This document shows, piece by piece, positions 11,168-24,117 of a stretch of DNA of 64,000 nt. The position numbers were made by a program, and so were the translations under genes. Source of the DNA: Aphelocoma coerulescens. Lineage: Eukaryota; Chordata; Aves; Passeriformes; Corvidae. The DNA lies in assembly GCF_041296385.1 (NCBI RefSeq), contig NC_091022.1:24757967-24821966 (forward strand), read 5' to 3'. Numbering within the stretch: the stretch's first letter is position 1; every line of letters starts with the position of its first letter. The notes beneath the pieces were generated by a model, which worked only from the letters and a program-made list of their open reading frames with translations, was not told where the DNA came from and did no database searches.

Positions 11168-13375
11168 GCGGGAGTGAGAAATGAGGTGAAAGGAGAGGCA
11201 GGAAGACCAGAGAGAAAGAATAAGGCTGAGAGGGGGGAGAGGATCCTGCTCAGTGCTCATCTCCTTGCTGCGTGTGACAGCGCGGTGTCCCCTGGGCACC
11301 ACTGGCCGGCTGCAGCCTTTGTGTGGCGGTGGGAATGTCAGGGATAAGCCCCGGGATGCAGAGCAGCTCGAGCAGTCCCAGAGAGCCATAAATTACTCCT
11401 GCTGCTGTCACTGGCCTGTCACAGCAAAGAGGAGAAGCTTTCTCATCGGCTGCCGGGGTGGGAATGTTTGGGTCCTGTCGTTTCCGTGATCATGTTTCAT
11501 TCAATTACATGGGAATGCCCTTAATGAAGCAGGTCCTTACTCCTGGCTTCGGTGGTGTTCCCAGGCAGGGCTGCCACTGCAGGCTGCTCTCAACATCGCT
11601 TGGCCAAAAAGGCTGTAATTAAAAATAGATAATGAGGCTTGAAAATAGAAGCTGCCCAGTTTTGGGGTGATTTTGGGGTTTTGTGTTTCTTGTTTCGCTG
11701 TCTTGGACGTATGCATTCCTCCCACCTTCTCTCTGGTTTTTCACTCAATTTTATCTCAATGTCAAGTCCCCTCTGTTCTCACTCCCCAGTGTCATCCATG
11801 CACTGGTAAGGGAAATTTTCTGCCCCTGGAAGCCTGAATGTCACCGAGTTCCTGGGACACATTAGAAAACTGGATAAACAAAACACCTTGACATGCACCT
11901 GTTTCAAGTTTGTGAAGAACCCACTACTTCCCAGAAAATTTCCTGCCCTACAGACCAGAACACCCATCACATTGTGGTGCCACCAGTGAGAAATGAAGCC
12001 CAGCACTGTCCCTGCTGAGGGCAATGCCACCCACGAAACCCAGGCCATCGCCCTCCTGCTGCACCAAACCCTTCTGTGCTGTGGAAACCTTAGGGTGCTT
12101 TTCCCAACTTGCTTTTCTGTTTTGCATAAACAGAGAAAAAACAGCTTGGGTTGGCGTTTTTTCCCCCATCTATTCGAATCCACAGAGCAGTGCACATCAC
12201 CATTTGCAACACAACATGACTGTAAAAAGAAATTACCTTTTGCTAAGAAATTAATTAAACTTTCCATTGGAAGACAAGAATGGGAAGGGCTTTAGAAAAT
12301 TACTTTTTAAAAAGAAGCACAAAGGCAGGTGAATGTCTGATACCTTCTGTGGCATTTCATCTTGGTGGCCAAGGAGCATCAAGGTCCAGATGCCCTGAAG
12401 AAGAAGATGCTGGAAGAAGGATGGTCTTTCCAGCATGGCCAACATGAAACCCCTACCTGGGGACACAACCCTGGAGTCTGTCCTGGCACATCAGCACCCA
12501 GGATCTCCCCACCAGCAAGATCAGTCAGGAGTGAAGCACATTGACCCTCCCACCATGGAACAGGTGGCATTGGAAGCCTCTCAGCCCTTTCCATAGGTTA
12601 TAGAACCTCTAAATATACACGGAGTGGTTTGAAGCCTTCACCCTGCAGGTGCTTCTCCCTCAAGGATGTTTTTTCCTTTGCTGGCTGCAAAAGACTTGTG
12701 GCCATTAAGGACATTTTGTTTGTAGAAAGCAAAAAAGCAGAAGGGGGAGGTGAAAGGAGAATTGTCCTGGCAATGGAAGGAGGGAGGGAGAGAGGCAGGA
12801 GGTGGGAGGCAGAGATAACCGGTGGGTGAGCTATCAGCTCTTGCTGGGCTGGCAGAGGATGGGCGACAGGCCTTAAAACAGATGTACAGCCATGATCTCC
12901 CAACTCCAGATAAACTCCAGGAGCCACACACTGCCCCACACCTGCCCCACGCCTTGTCCCAGTGCCTGGGGTGGAACCAGCCCAGTCCTGGCTGTGGGGG
13001 CTTTGCTCAGCCTGGCTGTGGAGGGGACCCCCATGTCCCTCATCTGGGGCTGTGCCTGGACAGGGCTCCCTACACCCCCAGGCTGGAGCCTGAGAAAGGG
13101 TCCTCTCTCCCATCTGGGGGGATATTTCACTCAGAAACCTTAAAAGCAAGTGTTAGCTACCAGGCAGCTGGGGAGGAAGGGTTAGCAGCTAAGCTTTTGG
13201 GGGCAGGCTTTAAAAATGCAAGGGATACTCTAAAGGGTTTGTTTAAATAGGCAACTCTGTAATTCATGGAAATTAAAGACAAGAAAACATTTGTGGTACC
13301 ATTCCTGCTCATCTGCTCTGTGCTCAGTATGGTGTCAGCCACCATCAGCAGCATGGTGCTGTAGGTATGGATATA

Positions 13376-13428
13376 AAAATATATATATGTGAGAGATATA
13401 TATATATATATATAAACACACACATGTT
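13376..13428. repeat. (TA)n / (CA)n microsatellite
   Basis: TA dinucleotides, a GAGAGA interruption, more TA, then ACACACACA. It lies about 600 bases beyond the TAL1 poly(A) signal. Confidence 0.85.
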
Positions 13429-14028
13429 CAATGGACTACTTAGCCTGTAAACACTCCCTAATTAATGCTGTATATTTTTAAAAGCACTTGTGCACGTGGC
13501 TGTGATAATTTCTCTCCAAAAAAAAAAAAGAGGAATTACTCTCACTGCCCATTAAATCATGGCCGAACGCCTGCCATGGTGCGAAGGGAAGTAGCATGGC
13601 CCCCAGCAGCCCCTTCCTCGCACAGTCAGCCTCGCCAAAAGAAGGGAAAAGGGCACTGGAACCTTTGGGGGACCTGCAAATCACACGCTGGGGGTAAGGT
13701 GGGGGTGGCTGGTAACGCTCGCCTGCGGCGGGGCATTGCTTCATCGCCCGCCTTCCTTCCTGCCGGCCCCGCGCGCTCTTCCTCCCGCCTGCTCTCTCTG
13801 CAGAAGCCCAGCCCAGGCTGGACGGTGTGAGTCAAGCAAGAAAAAAAAAAAATTAGCAGATCCTTTTGCAACGTTTTCTGCTGCCTGTTTATGCCTTTGG
13901 GTGTCTGGGAATGGGCCACCTTGGCATCGTCACCCCGCAACACTCAGGGATGAAACACCAAAGTAATGATGGATTCAAGTGGCGAGGTGGGAAAGAGGCA
14001 GACAGCGAGTGGAGGCTGCTTTGTAAAA

Positions 14029-14034
14029 CTTTAT
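14029..14034 (-). terminator. Likely TAL1 polyadenylation signal
   Basis: AATAAA on the minus strand (plus strand TTTATT), placed after a 3'UTR of the size expected for TAL1. Confidence 0.55.
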
Positions 14035-14059
14035 TTAGAAATATTCTTGATATATTCAT

Positions 14060-14090
14060 TATATATATATATTTATATATACACACACAT
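14060..14090. repeat. (TA)n tract in TAL1 3'UTR
   Basis: A short AT dinucleotide run grading into ACACACAC, just upstream of the predicted poly(A) signal in the minus-strand transcript. Confidence 0.8.
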
Positions 14091-16047
14091 TACGACAAAT
14101 GTGTTTTCTAAATAGCACATCCACAGTGGGTTGAGACTCAGGGTACCAGGTCTGGTTACTTCATTTCTGCAGAAAAAATGCAGAAATCCAAGGGGAGGGT
14201 GGCAGAGAAAGGGGCGGGGCTGAAAAAACCAAAATTCGTAAGGCGGGAATTCACTCACACGGTACGACACTGCCCCAGAGCGCTGTTTCCAACAGGAATG
14301 GGGGGTGATGGTCCACACAGCGAGAGGTGAAGCAGGCAGGAGGAGAGGTGGGCAGAGGAAATGTACCATTCAAATCACAATTAAAGTACAACTGTACATA
14401 CCCCGGGAGACCTACGGCACTCCCTGCAGGACTGCGAGTGCCCGGGGGCGTTTGGGGGTGCTGCCAAGGTTGTACCATTTTCCCGACTGCTCAGCTACCG
14501 AGAAGATATAAACAAGAAGTGATGGATTGGTGTGGAATGAGGGATTTCTGAGTATTTTTTTTTTCTTGCGACAGTTTAATACCAAGGGTGTAAAACCCCC
14601 ACATACCCCACCCAGGGTTCTTTGGGAACCAGGAACAGTTTTACCTGTGTGACAGCACCCCCCTCCCTTCCCCGAGGGCTCCCTGGCAGCCAGCCGCTGC
14701 TTGCCTGTCCTACCCCTGGCACCAGTACCAGTCCAAACCTCTTCCTCAGCGTCACTTCCTCACCCACCAGCACCTTCCCTGGCCCAGCCCTGCAGGTAAC
14801 CTCCCCTAGGAAAAACCCCCATGGCACAATCCAAGAGTTTTCCTCCTTTTCCCCAATTTAAGATGGGGGAGATCGGTGCTTTCCAAGAATTTGGGGACTA
14901 TGCTGGAAATCCTTGCATGGGCCAGGATCCCTTCCCAGGCAACTAATTCCGCCTAACAAGCCAAGCCACACGCCAGACTTTTACCTATTATTTACAAAGA
15001 GGCATCAAAACCAAGCAGGGATGGAAATGACACGGCTCTGAATTAAGCCTGGACGGGCTTGCAGACACCCACTCAAATTCTCTGTGTTCCCTTGTACCTC
15101 AGCACCCTTGGGAAGGCACGAGTGCGGTGGAAGATGTCCCCACTCAAAAAGATTTATTCCCTTCCAAAGGATGTTTGTGTGTGGGTTTGGGGTTTTTTTT
15201 CTACTGTATCATGGTAGAGATTTCTGTGCCTTGACATATCTGCAGAGGGAGAGGATGGGTTTGGGGCAAACGCTCCATCAGGAGATGGGTTGGTGAGAGA
15301 TGGGCCTGATGCAGTGGTGATGGGACAGGGTGGTTCTCAGCTCCCAGCCACCACAGCAGCAGCCTCCTGCTCCCCTGTTTCCCAAATATCCTCCTGGAGG
15401 GCAGCACAATCAGAGGATCAGCTCAGTCACAGAGCTCAGTTTTGCACTAATTTGAGCACTCAGGAATGGGGGCTAATCCCATACTGCTTTTACTGCTTCC
15501 CCACAAGATTCAGAGAGGCTGTGGACTCCTACCAGCCTCGACAGGTGAGGACCCTCCTAACGCCAAAATAAATCCAGCATTGTTGTCCACACTGTGGGCA
15601 TTGGCACAGCTGAACCACCATTTTCACACAATAAAACCAAAAAATTCAAAGCATACCATTAAAAAACCTTTTTATAACCCTATGTACACGCACACTGTTG
15701 ATACATCATTGACTCCTTTTGCCCTTTTTTTTTTGCTTTTTTGAATTTAAGAATCCCCCAGTCCAAGGAGATACTTCACTAGCAAATATTTTCTTTCCTT
15801 CCCAACTCTGAAATTCATCTTTCTTGAGAGAAGTTCTGGCCCTACAGAAACCACTGGAAAAACTCTAGGAGACCACAGCAGGCTTGAAACTCACCTGCTG
15901 AGTGTTACCAGCAGAAGGATCAGGGACTGGGAGGGTGGCAGAAAACACCTATGTACCTTTTCATTCAGTGGATACTGCATGACAGTGTTAGACAGAAGTA
16001 ATCCCATGTCATAAATACAACAAGCTCAAACAATCCAAAATCAGATA

Positions 16048-16119
16048 GAAGGGAAAGGAAGTAAGGGAAGGGAAAAAAAAAGGAAAGAAAAGAAAAGAAA
16101 AAAGAAGAGAAAAAGAAAT
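16048..16119. repeat. GAAAA-rich polypurine tract
   Basis: G/A-only run with GAAAA units on the plus strand, which is polypyrimidine in the TAL1 transcript. It lies about 600-675 bases after the stop codon. Confidence 0.8.
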
Positions 16120-16721
16120 ACTCTAAATCCTTTTAATAGTTCTTTTGCTGAGGGTATTTTTTCACTTCTTTAAAAAGACACAGTCAAAAATTCTCGGACA
16201 ACAGGAACACGTGGCCAAGCTCCTGCTCAGACCAGCTGGATGTGCCACAGGCTGGAGAAGTGCTGCAGCGCTGGAGTGATGCAGCGGTTTCCAGCACCAC
16301 GTGGAGCTGGAAAGCGCCGATGGCCTCTGTCGGCAGTGAAAGAGGAGTTCCATGTCTCCTCCACATGATTGCTTGAAAAGAGACGGTCACCAAGTGGCCT
16401 GAAAACCCTCTAAATGCTGGAGATGCACCAGCCACGTCTCCTTCCCCTCTGGGGAGTCCCCTCCCGAGCAGTTCTGTACAACGAAGATGAATTCAATGCT
16501 TTTCTTCTTTGTACGGTCACGTACCTAAACCCCGATCGTCCGTCTGGGTTGGTCTTGTCCTCAGCCAACGTGCCGGCCTCTCTGCCCCAGGCTGGGGAGA
16601 GTGGGCAGCCCGAGCTCCCAGGGAAAGGCAGAGTCACAAATCCCACAAGCACAAGTTCCAGCCACTGCACAGCCAGGCCTGGCCTCTCCCCCGCGGCGCC
16701 TCGGGAGCAGTGTGAGGGTAA

Positions 16722-17140
16722 TCACCGCTGCGCGTTGCCTTCTACGGGGAGGATGGCGTGGTGCAGGCTCCGCGTGTGCTTCGAATCCAGCGCCTCGTGC
16801 TCTTCCGTGAAGCTGTCCGGGCTCGCCGCTCCGTCCAGAGAACTGCCACAGCTAGAGTTGGGAGACAACATGTCCTGCAGGAGGTCTTCCTGGACTATCC
16901 CCGAGTCTTTGTTCACTTTGCCCCTTTGGTTTCCTTCTTCCTCCTGGTCGTTGAGCAGCTTGGCCAGGAAGTTGATGTATTTCATAGCCAGGCGCAAAAT
17001 CTCGTTCTTGCTCAGTTTTTTGTCAGGCGGGTGGGTGGGGATGAGCTTGCGCAGCTCTGCGAAGGCCCCGTTGACGTTCTGCTGCCTCCATCTCTCCCGG
17101 CTGTTGGTGAAAATGCGACGAACCACTTTCGTGTGAGGAC
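16722..17140 (-). CDS. TAL1: TAL1 coding exon 3 (bHLH and C-terminus)
   Basis: The acceptor AG is at 17142-17141 (…GGGATTGCAG). The exon encodes from GPHTKVVRR through the complete bHLH to the stop TGA at 16724-16722. The incoming phase is +1 and matches the G left by the previous exon. Confidence 0.97.
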
Positions 17141-20100
17141 CTGCAATCCCAAGCACGCAGAATTAGGAGCAGGGCTCACCATGCCAGGTATTACTTTGCT
17201 AAAAGGTCACTGTTTTGCAGATTAACTACCTGACTAATTTTAGTGAGGTTTAATCATCAGGGCAGTGAAACAAGAGTTTCCATCTAACTGGAAGCTGACC
17301 CCATGAGTTGAGAAAGCCATAACTTCTGTTTGATCCACTGGAAGGGAAAAATTGAGGTGCATCTCTTTGGATCCTCAGATACCTAAATTTACCTCTCATG
17401 TGTCGTGATAAGTGTGCAGAAGGCTGCTATAATTTTAGGGTATCTCAACTGATCAACAAGGGTAACCCAGCAACAATGGTCCTATTAAAAGTTTGTATCG
17501 CTAGATGGCTTTATTTTCTATCCCAAAAATTGTCTAAAGGACACACCATTGGGATGGGAGGGAATTAGCTTGAGCAGAGGCTTTGACAACTCTGAGATCC
17601 AGAGGTCTTCCCTGCTGAGAGCAACCACAGGGCTGCCACCAGCCCTCTGAGTGAAACAGGGCAATGGGATTTGCCCCATAGGAATGAGGACAGGTAGCAA
17701 TGTGACCCACAGAGGGAAGGCAGTGTCCTGCCAGAAAGGTGATCACAGGTGAGGATGGAACAGTTTCACAGCTGACCTGAGAACTGCCTGCTCTCTCTAC
17801 ACATCTCTGCCATAGGGCAAAAACTCCCTCTGACACTAGTTGGAGAAGGGATCCCAAATTGCTGGAGGTGTCCATTTGGCCTAATTACACGTAGCCTCCA
17901 ATTAAATCCTTGAAATTTTACAGCCATGTTTCTGACAGGGGATGCTACACAGGATGAAGGCACAAAACACACTAATTCTCCTTTCAGCACATCAGGGTAA
18001 CTCCTGGTGGCACGAGAAAAGCTTTATCTCTGTGCTAGAAGGGACCCAAAAGCACATCTACAGAAAAGTACAGCGCTGCAGGAGCAGCAGTGCTGTAAAT
18101 CAGGATTGCAGGTTCTTGGGTCCATGGAAACCACCTCATGTAAGAGAACACTATCATGAGATGTTTTTATTATTACAGCCTTTCCATCATCTCCTCCAGG
18201 AGACATCAACGATGGAAGGTCACATCAATCTCATGAAAATCTGGAAGGATGACCACAGCAGAAACTCTCATGGGATAGGAAGCATCACATACAATGAAAT
18301 CATCACAGAGTGGGAAGCAAAGACTTGCAGGTAACACTTCAGTGAGTCTTACCCCAAAGGACTGTGGAATTCCCATTCCCACCATCTCTCTCCCGTTTTC
18401 CCACTCTGAGACACCTGCCTAACTTCTCCCTCCTGTTGGGAGCAAGCCCCTGGCCTTGGTGAGCAGTTTAAGCCACAGCTCTGACATCACCCAGTGAAAC
18501 CAGCACCCCGGGGCACATTTAAACACCTTTATTCTTTTCTAGCAAAACTCTTGGCTGCCTTGACTGTGGCACAGGAGCCAAAGAGGTGTGACTTTTTATA
18601 AGTATCCTAGTCAGGCTGTACCTCCAGGTCCCACCTGGCACAACAGGAGAAGTGGTATCCCTTGTTCCAGATGATCAGATACCATCACACCTTCCTCCAT
18701 TCAGGGGAAACTGAGTTCCTTCATCACATCCAGCACATCACACAGAATACCCTGCACTGCATACCCAACACACTCCCAAGCAGCCAGATTAAAGCTGCCA
18801 GCTTATGGAGTGTGTGAGCAGCCACACAACTCACTCCTCCTCACAGTGTGCTCAGAGCTGGGAGTCCCCCAAAATCACAGAGAGTCCCTGGGATAAACTG
18901 GGTTGTAGAAAGGACAGACACACCTATGACCTCTAAGATTCCAGTGTGATGCTTTAATAAAGGCAGTCTTCACCCCCAAACAGCACCTAATGCCTTTGTA
19001 TGAATCAATGTGCAAGAGCTCATGCAAAGGGAAGGTTTCTTGTCCCTGATGTGCACAGCCTGCTATGCCACAGGATTGTGGGGAAGGTGGCAGGGACCAA
19101 AGGGACCTCAGCAGCACTACTAATTAAGCAGCGAAGAATGTGCTACATCCTACTACAATAATATGACATTTTTAACACTTTACTGCTCTTTCCAGACAAG
19201 ACAAAGTAAGCGGTCTTGAATCCAGAAAGAGATGCAGCTTAAAAACTATTTACTCCCATAAGAGCATGAGAAATAACCCCATCTTGGATACTGCTCATTA
19301 AAAAAAAGAGCTAAAGAGACTTTCATTCTTCACAGGCTTCAAACATGTGCCTCTGTTCACTGAAAGCTGATGACTAAGAGACATCTGTTCATAAATAGGT
19401 CAGAAATCAGGAAAAAAAAAAAAAAAAAACCTGTTCATTTTCATCCAAGGGCACCCAAATCAAGCTTCAGTACATAAAACAAATTCTGACACCACTCAAA
19501 TTCTTGATTCCTGTACCAACTGAATTAAACATATATTTTAGAAGGAGATCAGGTTTTGGCCAAAATGTGTCAAGCAATGGAGAAAATTAAAATGCCCCAT
19601 AGCTGTGTTATAATAGAAAATCTATTTCTCATAAAGGAACTTGCCTCATAATTAATCCAAGCAATCAGATGAGAATTTTTGCCTGGATTTTGTTTTAATG
19701 GATTGACTGATGCTTTTTAAATTGTAATGAGAAATCTGAGGAAAATTAATAAAAAGATGATCTTCCAGAGTTCCAGGATATACTTTTTTAGAGATACTTC
19801 TTTGCATTTTTATCTTCACTTCTGGCCATTTTTAAAGAACATATTAAGTAGAACAAAATTTCCATAAAATAGATAAAGAAACACTTGCAAAATCCCCACC
19901 ACTCATTTTCTTATGGATAAATCCCACAAGCACAAAGTCTGGCAATACTGCCCTGCCCTTCTGCAGATCCCAAGGGCTGAGGACCCTCAAGAGTGGTGCT
20001 CCTGTGTGCTGTGGATGTCACCCAGCAGGTGACAATCAGAGCAATAAGCAAAGCCTCTCACACCACACAGATGCCTCAGCATGGGATGTACATCCCTCCG

Positions 20101-22818
20101 AATTGCTCCTGTTTAGACAACATAACCTGATACCTATTTTTTCACCCAAAAAATGTTGAGTCCAGTCTTGGAAATTCACATGAACCAGGACCTGCAGGAT
20201 TGGGCCAAATCTGTACACCTGCATTAAACCACACGTTCAAAAACTTGGTTACAACTAAGTACTTCTGTAATCCTCAATACCTAATTTAGTAGCAAGTCCA
20301 AAGCTTTAGTCAGACACCGAGATTTGATGGGCTTTTCCCCGTAACTGCTAAGCCTCGGAATCAAAACCCAGACAAAAAGCCCTTCTTGTGCTGGGGCTGT
20401 GACATCCCCTGTCCCACGGGGCTGCAGTCTGAAAGGACCAAGAGGGAGGAGAGTGGGGACAGAAGGACTGATGAATGCAGATAATACCCTGAGCCTGTAA
20501 TTTCGGGTTGTATTATTTTAGACTGATGCAGGTTATGATTTGATCTTAGATTAGCTGGGTAGAAGAAAAGGATAGCTAGCTGGAAAGGAGGAAAATTAAT
20601 TGTCCAGCAGTTTAAATACAGTGTTTACAATTGCTAAAGAGAAAACACATTTCAGTGAATCTCATGTGTACGGGCTAATAACTCCAGAGATAAACAGGGT
20701 GGCCTTCCACGTGTAAATTATTCTTGCAAATGTCCCTTTGCATGGGTAGCATCCCGTGGGCAAACACGCCCTTACACACAGCATGCCACACCTGCTGCCA
20801 GGAGCAGGCAGCAGATCCTGCCCTGCCCTCTCCCTGCCTTCCATTCTCCGAAATGATCCTGCAGCTCCAACAGGGATGCCTGCATCTGGGATCACCAGAA
20901 TGAAACACCAGAATGAAACACCAAAATGTCACCTTCCACATCTCCTCCCAGACTCTGCCACGGGGTATTTCTCCATGGCAGACGGGAACAGTGTGTGGAA
21001 TTAAGTGTATACCGAATTAAGGCCACGATCCCACCGCGCCGCTGCAGACCTCAGCACGGTGTTAGCTCTTTGCTCCCAGGCGCTTTAAAGGCAGGTTGTC
21101 CTTTCTGCCCAAGGCTGTGGTCTGCAGTGCGAGCGAGCGTCTCCTGGCTGGAAGGGTTTACGGATGCAACATCTCACTGCAATGGCCCTGATCTGCACTT
21201 CAACGGACTTATATTTATTGCCTTCTTTAGGGTTTAATCTCTAAGCAATTTGCAGAATAGGGTTATAATTAGCCACAGGCTGAACTGCTCCGCTGGGTGC
21301 TGGGTGAAGGCAAACTCATCGGGCACGCTGCTGGAGACCGCTGTGGGCTCCTCTTACCGGAGAGCCACCCTGACTCCCTGGGCATCCTACTTGCGTCTTG
21401 GGGGCTTTGGGGGTTTAATCCTTTTATTATTTGGGGGTTTAGTGCCAGAGTGTGGCAAAGTGCAGGAACTTGCCCCCCTCAGCAGATGGAGACACCCCAA
21501 CCCCCCCCAAGAGGTGGCGCAGGGACAAAATTCTCTCACCGTCGGTGATCTCCATCTCGTATGGAGAGGGTCTCCGCTTCACCCGGTTGCTGCCGTACAT
21601 GGAGAAAGAATCCGGTTCGCCGAAAAACCCGCTGCAAAGAAAGGCAGAGAGGCCGTGAGGACACACCGGCATCCCCCCGGCCCGGCCCCGCGGTAGGGGA
21701 AGCGTCCGGGGCCGGCGGAAAGCGGAGATGCTCCGTGACCTCGGAGCGAGCTCACGGCTCACGAAGCCGAGCCCGGGGTCGTGCCGTGACACCAACCAGG
21801 GGCACGCAGCGAGGGACGGCAGCCCGGCGTGGGCAGGGGGATGTGAGCGGCGTGGGGCGTCCAGACTTGCGGCTTAGGGCAAAATCCACCCCATTCCCGC
21901 GGCTTTGAGCTCTCCCGCAGGCGGGCACGCACGCCCACTCGGGCCGGGTCCGCACCGCAGCGGGTCCGTCCCTGCACACCCCCGGGCTGGCTCAGCCCCT
22001 GTCAGAGCGTCTGCTGTGCCTTTCTCTAATTTGCGGGACTCGTCGGAGAACAGAGAGAGCCCTGGGAGCTCCGAAGAGCTAAAGCGGTTCTCATCCGTTT
22101 ACTGACGGACCTTTCGCTCTGCCCGGGACTTCACCACCGTAAATATTTTACCTTCGAGGAACGAGTTTTTAGTTTCTTTTTTTTTAGCTTTTTTTCCCCC
22201 TTCTCCCTTTCTTTCTTTGCAAAGTTGTGCGCAAACCCACGCAGCCTAAGCGACGAGCCCCGCGCGAAGGAAGGGATGCTGCTGCTTCTACCCCCGCATC
22301 TCCGCCCCGCGCCTCCCGCCGCCCCGCACCGAGCCGCTTTCCCCCTCCCGGGGAAGCCGCTCCGGGATGGAATGGGATAGGGGAGACACGGACCTGTTGA
22401 TGGTGGCCAGCGGCTGGCCCAGGTTGTAGAGCATGGCCCTGCCGTGGGGCTGCAGCGGGAGCGCGGGGGGGCTCAGCTGCACCATGCGGGCCTCGCAGGC
22501 GGCCTCGGCGGCGCGGCACGGCTCGGCTCCCGGCGCTCTCTGCATCGCCTCCCCCGCCGCCTCACGGCTTTTTATGTCCAGGGAGCCCCCCCGGCGCACC
22601 AGCTCGATGACGGGCACAGGGGCGGCGGGGGGCCCGGGGGAGGGCCGGCCCGCCTCCTTGGCCGCCCCGTTGAGCAGCAGCTGGGGGTCCGCCGGCGCCT
22701 CCATGCCCCCGCGGCTGCTCTCCGGCTCGCTCGTGGTCTCCGCTTCCGAGTCGTGCCGCCGGGCGGGGCGGGCATCGCGGGGGTCACTGGGGGGCGGCGG
22801 GGCGGGCGGCCTGTCCAT
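16722..22818 (-). CDS. TAL1: TAL1 (SCL) bHLH transcription factor, three coding exons
   Basis: TAL1/SCL is a nuclear class II bHLH factor. It pairs with E proteins and joins LMO2, LDB1 and GATA factors to specify blood and some endothelial and neural cells. Coding exons 22394-22818, 21540-21631 and 16722-17140 join with correct phases (AG|C and G|GT) to 936 bases: 311 residues plus stop. The order is a low-complexity Pro/Ala-rich N-terminus, the QLSPPAL proline-directed phosphorylation context, the FFGEPDSF and [16 protein letters not shown] segments, then bHLH at about residues 178-240 (basic [14 protein letters not shown]; helix 2 with [18 protein letters not shown]). A Ser-rich acidic tail ([18 protein letters not shown]) follows. 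The ATG at 22818 has A at -3 and G at +4 and lies four bases inside its exon. Alternative starts at internal ATGs, such as MEAPAD, are possible. No frameshift was seen. Confidence 0.97.
17141..21539 (-). other. TAL1 intron between coding exons 2 and 3
   Basis: A 4.4 kb intron with GTGAGAG donor and GATTGCAG acceptor. It is AT-rich with scattered GATA motifs and a poly-A tract near 19411-19429. A 13-base unit is repeated in tandem at 20894-20919. I see no further gene in it. Confidence 0.85.
21540..21631 (-). CDS. TAL1: TAL1 coding exon 2
   Basis: Acceptor TCTTTGCAG ends at 21632 and the donor is G|GTGAGAG at 21539. It encodes [10 protein letters not shown] through the [16 protein letters not shown] segment, which is strongly conserved in TAL1. 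Confidence 0.96.
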
Positions 22819-22822
22819 CGTC
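22394..22822 (-). CDS. TAL1: TAL1 coding exon 1 (first four bases 5'UTR)
   Basis: The acceptor CTCCGCAG is followed by GACG and then the ATG at 22818. The exon encodes [15 protein letters not shown] through [13 protein letters not shown] and ends AG|GTCCGT. The GC-rich composition is normal for this N-terminus. The 761-base intron on its 3' side (21632-22393) is also GC-rich. Confidence 0.93.
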
Positions 22823-24117
22823 CTGCGGAGAGAGGCAGCGGTCAGGGGCGGCCCCGGATGGGGACCAAGGGGGGCTTCACCCCTCCACGGGCACCGCCCC
22901 GACGTGGGGGGGGCCGCTTCGGGGCTTAGACCTCGTCGGTGAGAAACGGGGGAGTTCCTGATCACCCCAAATCATTCAGGGTTTGCTGGCGGGCCGGGGG
23001 CGGTGGATGGGGGGGGTCTGTGGGTCCACCCCGCCCGCCCCGACCCTGCTGTGACGTCACGGGGCCTCGCGGAGCGGCGCTTTGACGTCTCGCAGCTCCC
23101 CGGTCCCGCACGCCGGGCACGGGCCGGACTCCCCGCCACGCTCCCGGCGCCCCTCGGGGATTCACATCGGCACCACCAGGGCGGCTGGAGCAGCGAGGGG
23201 GGCTCGGGCAGCGCCCGGAGCGCCGCCAAGGGTGCGGGTTAAATTATGCGGCCAAATTACGGAGAAGGCTCAGCGCACCCCTCCGCTTTTTGGGGGGTAT
23301 TTCTCCCCATTTTGGAGTCCCCGGCGGTGTCTGCTGCCTTGCGGAGACAGCCCAGTCGCGGCCCGGCCTGCCTGCAGCGGCCTTAGCCTCCCGGGAGGCC
23401 CCTTCTGCTCCCATGATTATTTTTTATTATTTATAAACGATCGAAATATACCTAAAAACCACTTTTTGGAGGAGAGCGGGTTAAACCAGCCCCTAACGGA
23501 GCCAGTGCCCCCGTGCATTCTCTACCGCAGGAAGGAGGAAGGGGCCCGGCCGCGGCCGCACGCAGCATTGTCCCCCTTCTCCCACAGAACAAATGCTGTC
23601 GCGACAGGGCACCTCGCGCCGAGGCCAAACAGCGATATCGCGATTATTTCTATGCTTCATCTCCCACATATCACCTCGTTCGTTTTTAGATCACTTTTGT
23701 TTGATTGATTGGTTATTCTTTTCCATATAAATAAGGAGCTTCACGGAGCAAAGAGCTGCCACCCATCCTTCTCACTCCTTTGCCTCGAGAAATTTTTTAT
23801 TTCGTTTCTGATAGGCTGAGTCGCGAGAACAACCCCCCCCATTTTTTTTTTTTTTGCCATATCTCACTATCTCGCTGGAAAACAAAATAAAAAAAATACG
23901 ACCACCCAACCTAAAGCACAAGTTCTCGGCCTTCCCTCCAGCACCCTTCCCGCCAGCCCTCTAGAAAGAAAAATCTAATTGCCTATTCCGATATTGTATA
24001 GGAAGAGATTACTCACATGTGTCATATTTAAGTAGGGACACCGCAAGTCTCTCCTGTTTCAACAAAAGCGCTCTCAGTGTCAGGCTGAATTTACTCCTCC
24101 CACCTCAAGGTACTTAC
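22823..24117 (-). other. TAL1 5' intron before the coding exon
   Basis: A GC-rich part (22.8-23.6 kb) is followed by AT-rich sequence to 24.1 kb. No coding content was seen. A weaker donor-like GTGAGT on the minus strand near 24013 has no convincing exon. Confidence 0.6.

Larger units (their letters stand above)
1..13990. other. Intergenic 3' flank of TAL1, no protein gene seen
   Basis: All long open frames here lack family resemblance and a chain of splice sites, and several come from low-complexity DNA. No PDZK1IP1-like protein, the usual mammalian neighbour of TAL1, was recognised. Content that can be supported is listed separately: simple repeats, a tandem duplication, two E-box/GATA composites, a CTCF-like motif and a GC-rich island. 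The rest, including about 1.2-2.4 kb, 5-7.8 kb, 9-11 kb and 11.2-13.3 kb, shows nothing I can assign. Confidence 0.7.
14010..16721 (-). other. TAL1 3' untranslated region
   Basis: This runs from the TAL1 stop codon to just past an AATAAA signal at 14029-14034 on the minus strand, about 2.7 kb. The long 3'UTR fits TAL1 in other vertebrates. It contains AT-rich stretches, a (TA)n tract and a polypyrimidine tract (16048-16119 on the minus strand). The exact cleavage site is inferred. No other gene is seen in this interval. Confidence 0.65.

Noticed and set aside
10502..11347. 281-codon plus-strand ORF
   Set aside because: It crosses the (CAAAAA)n repeat, giving a Lys-Thr run, and has no recognisable domain.
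22433..22942. Plus-strand ORFs opposite TAL1 exon 1
   Set aside because: Antisense shadows of the GC-rich TAL1 coding exon.
24008..24018. Minus-strand GTGAGT near 24013 as another TAL1 5' exon donor
   Set aside because: No acceptor with a pyrimidine tract at a fitting distance was found.
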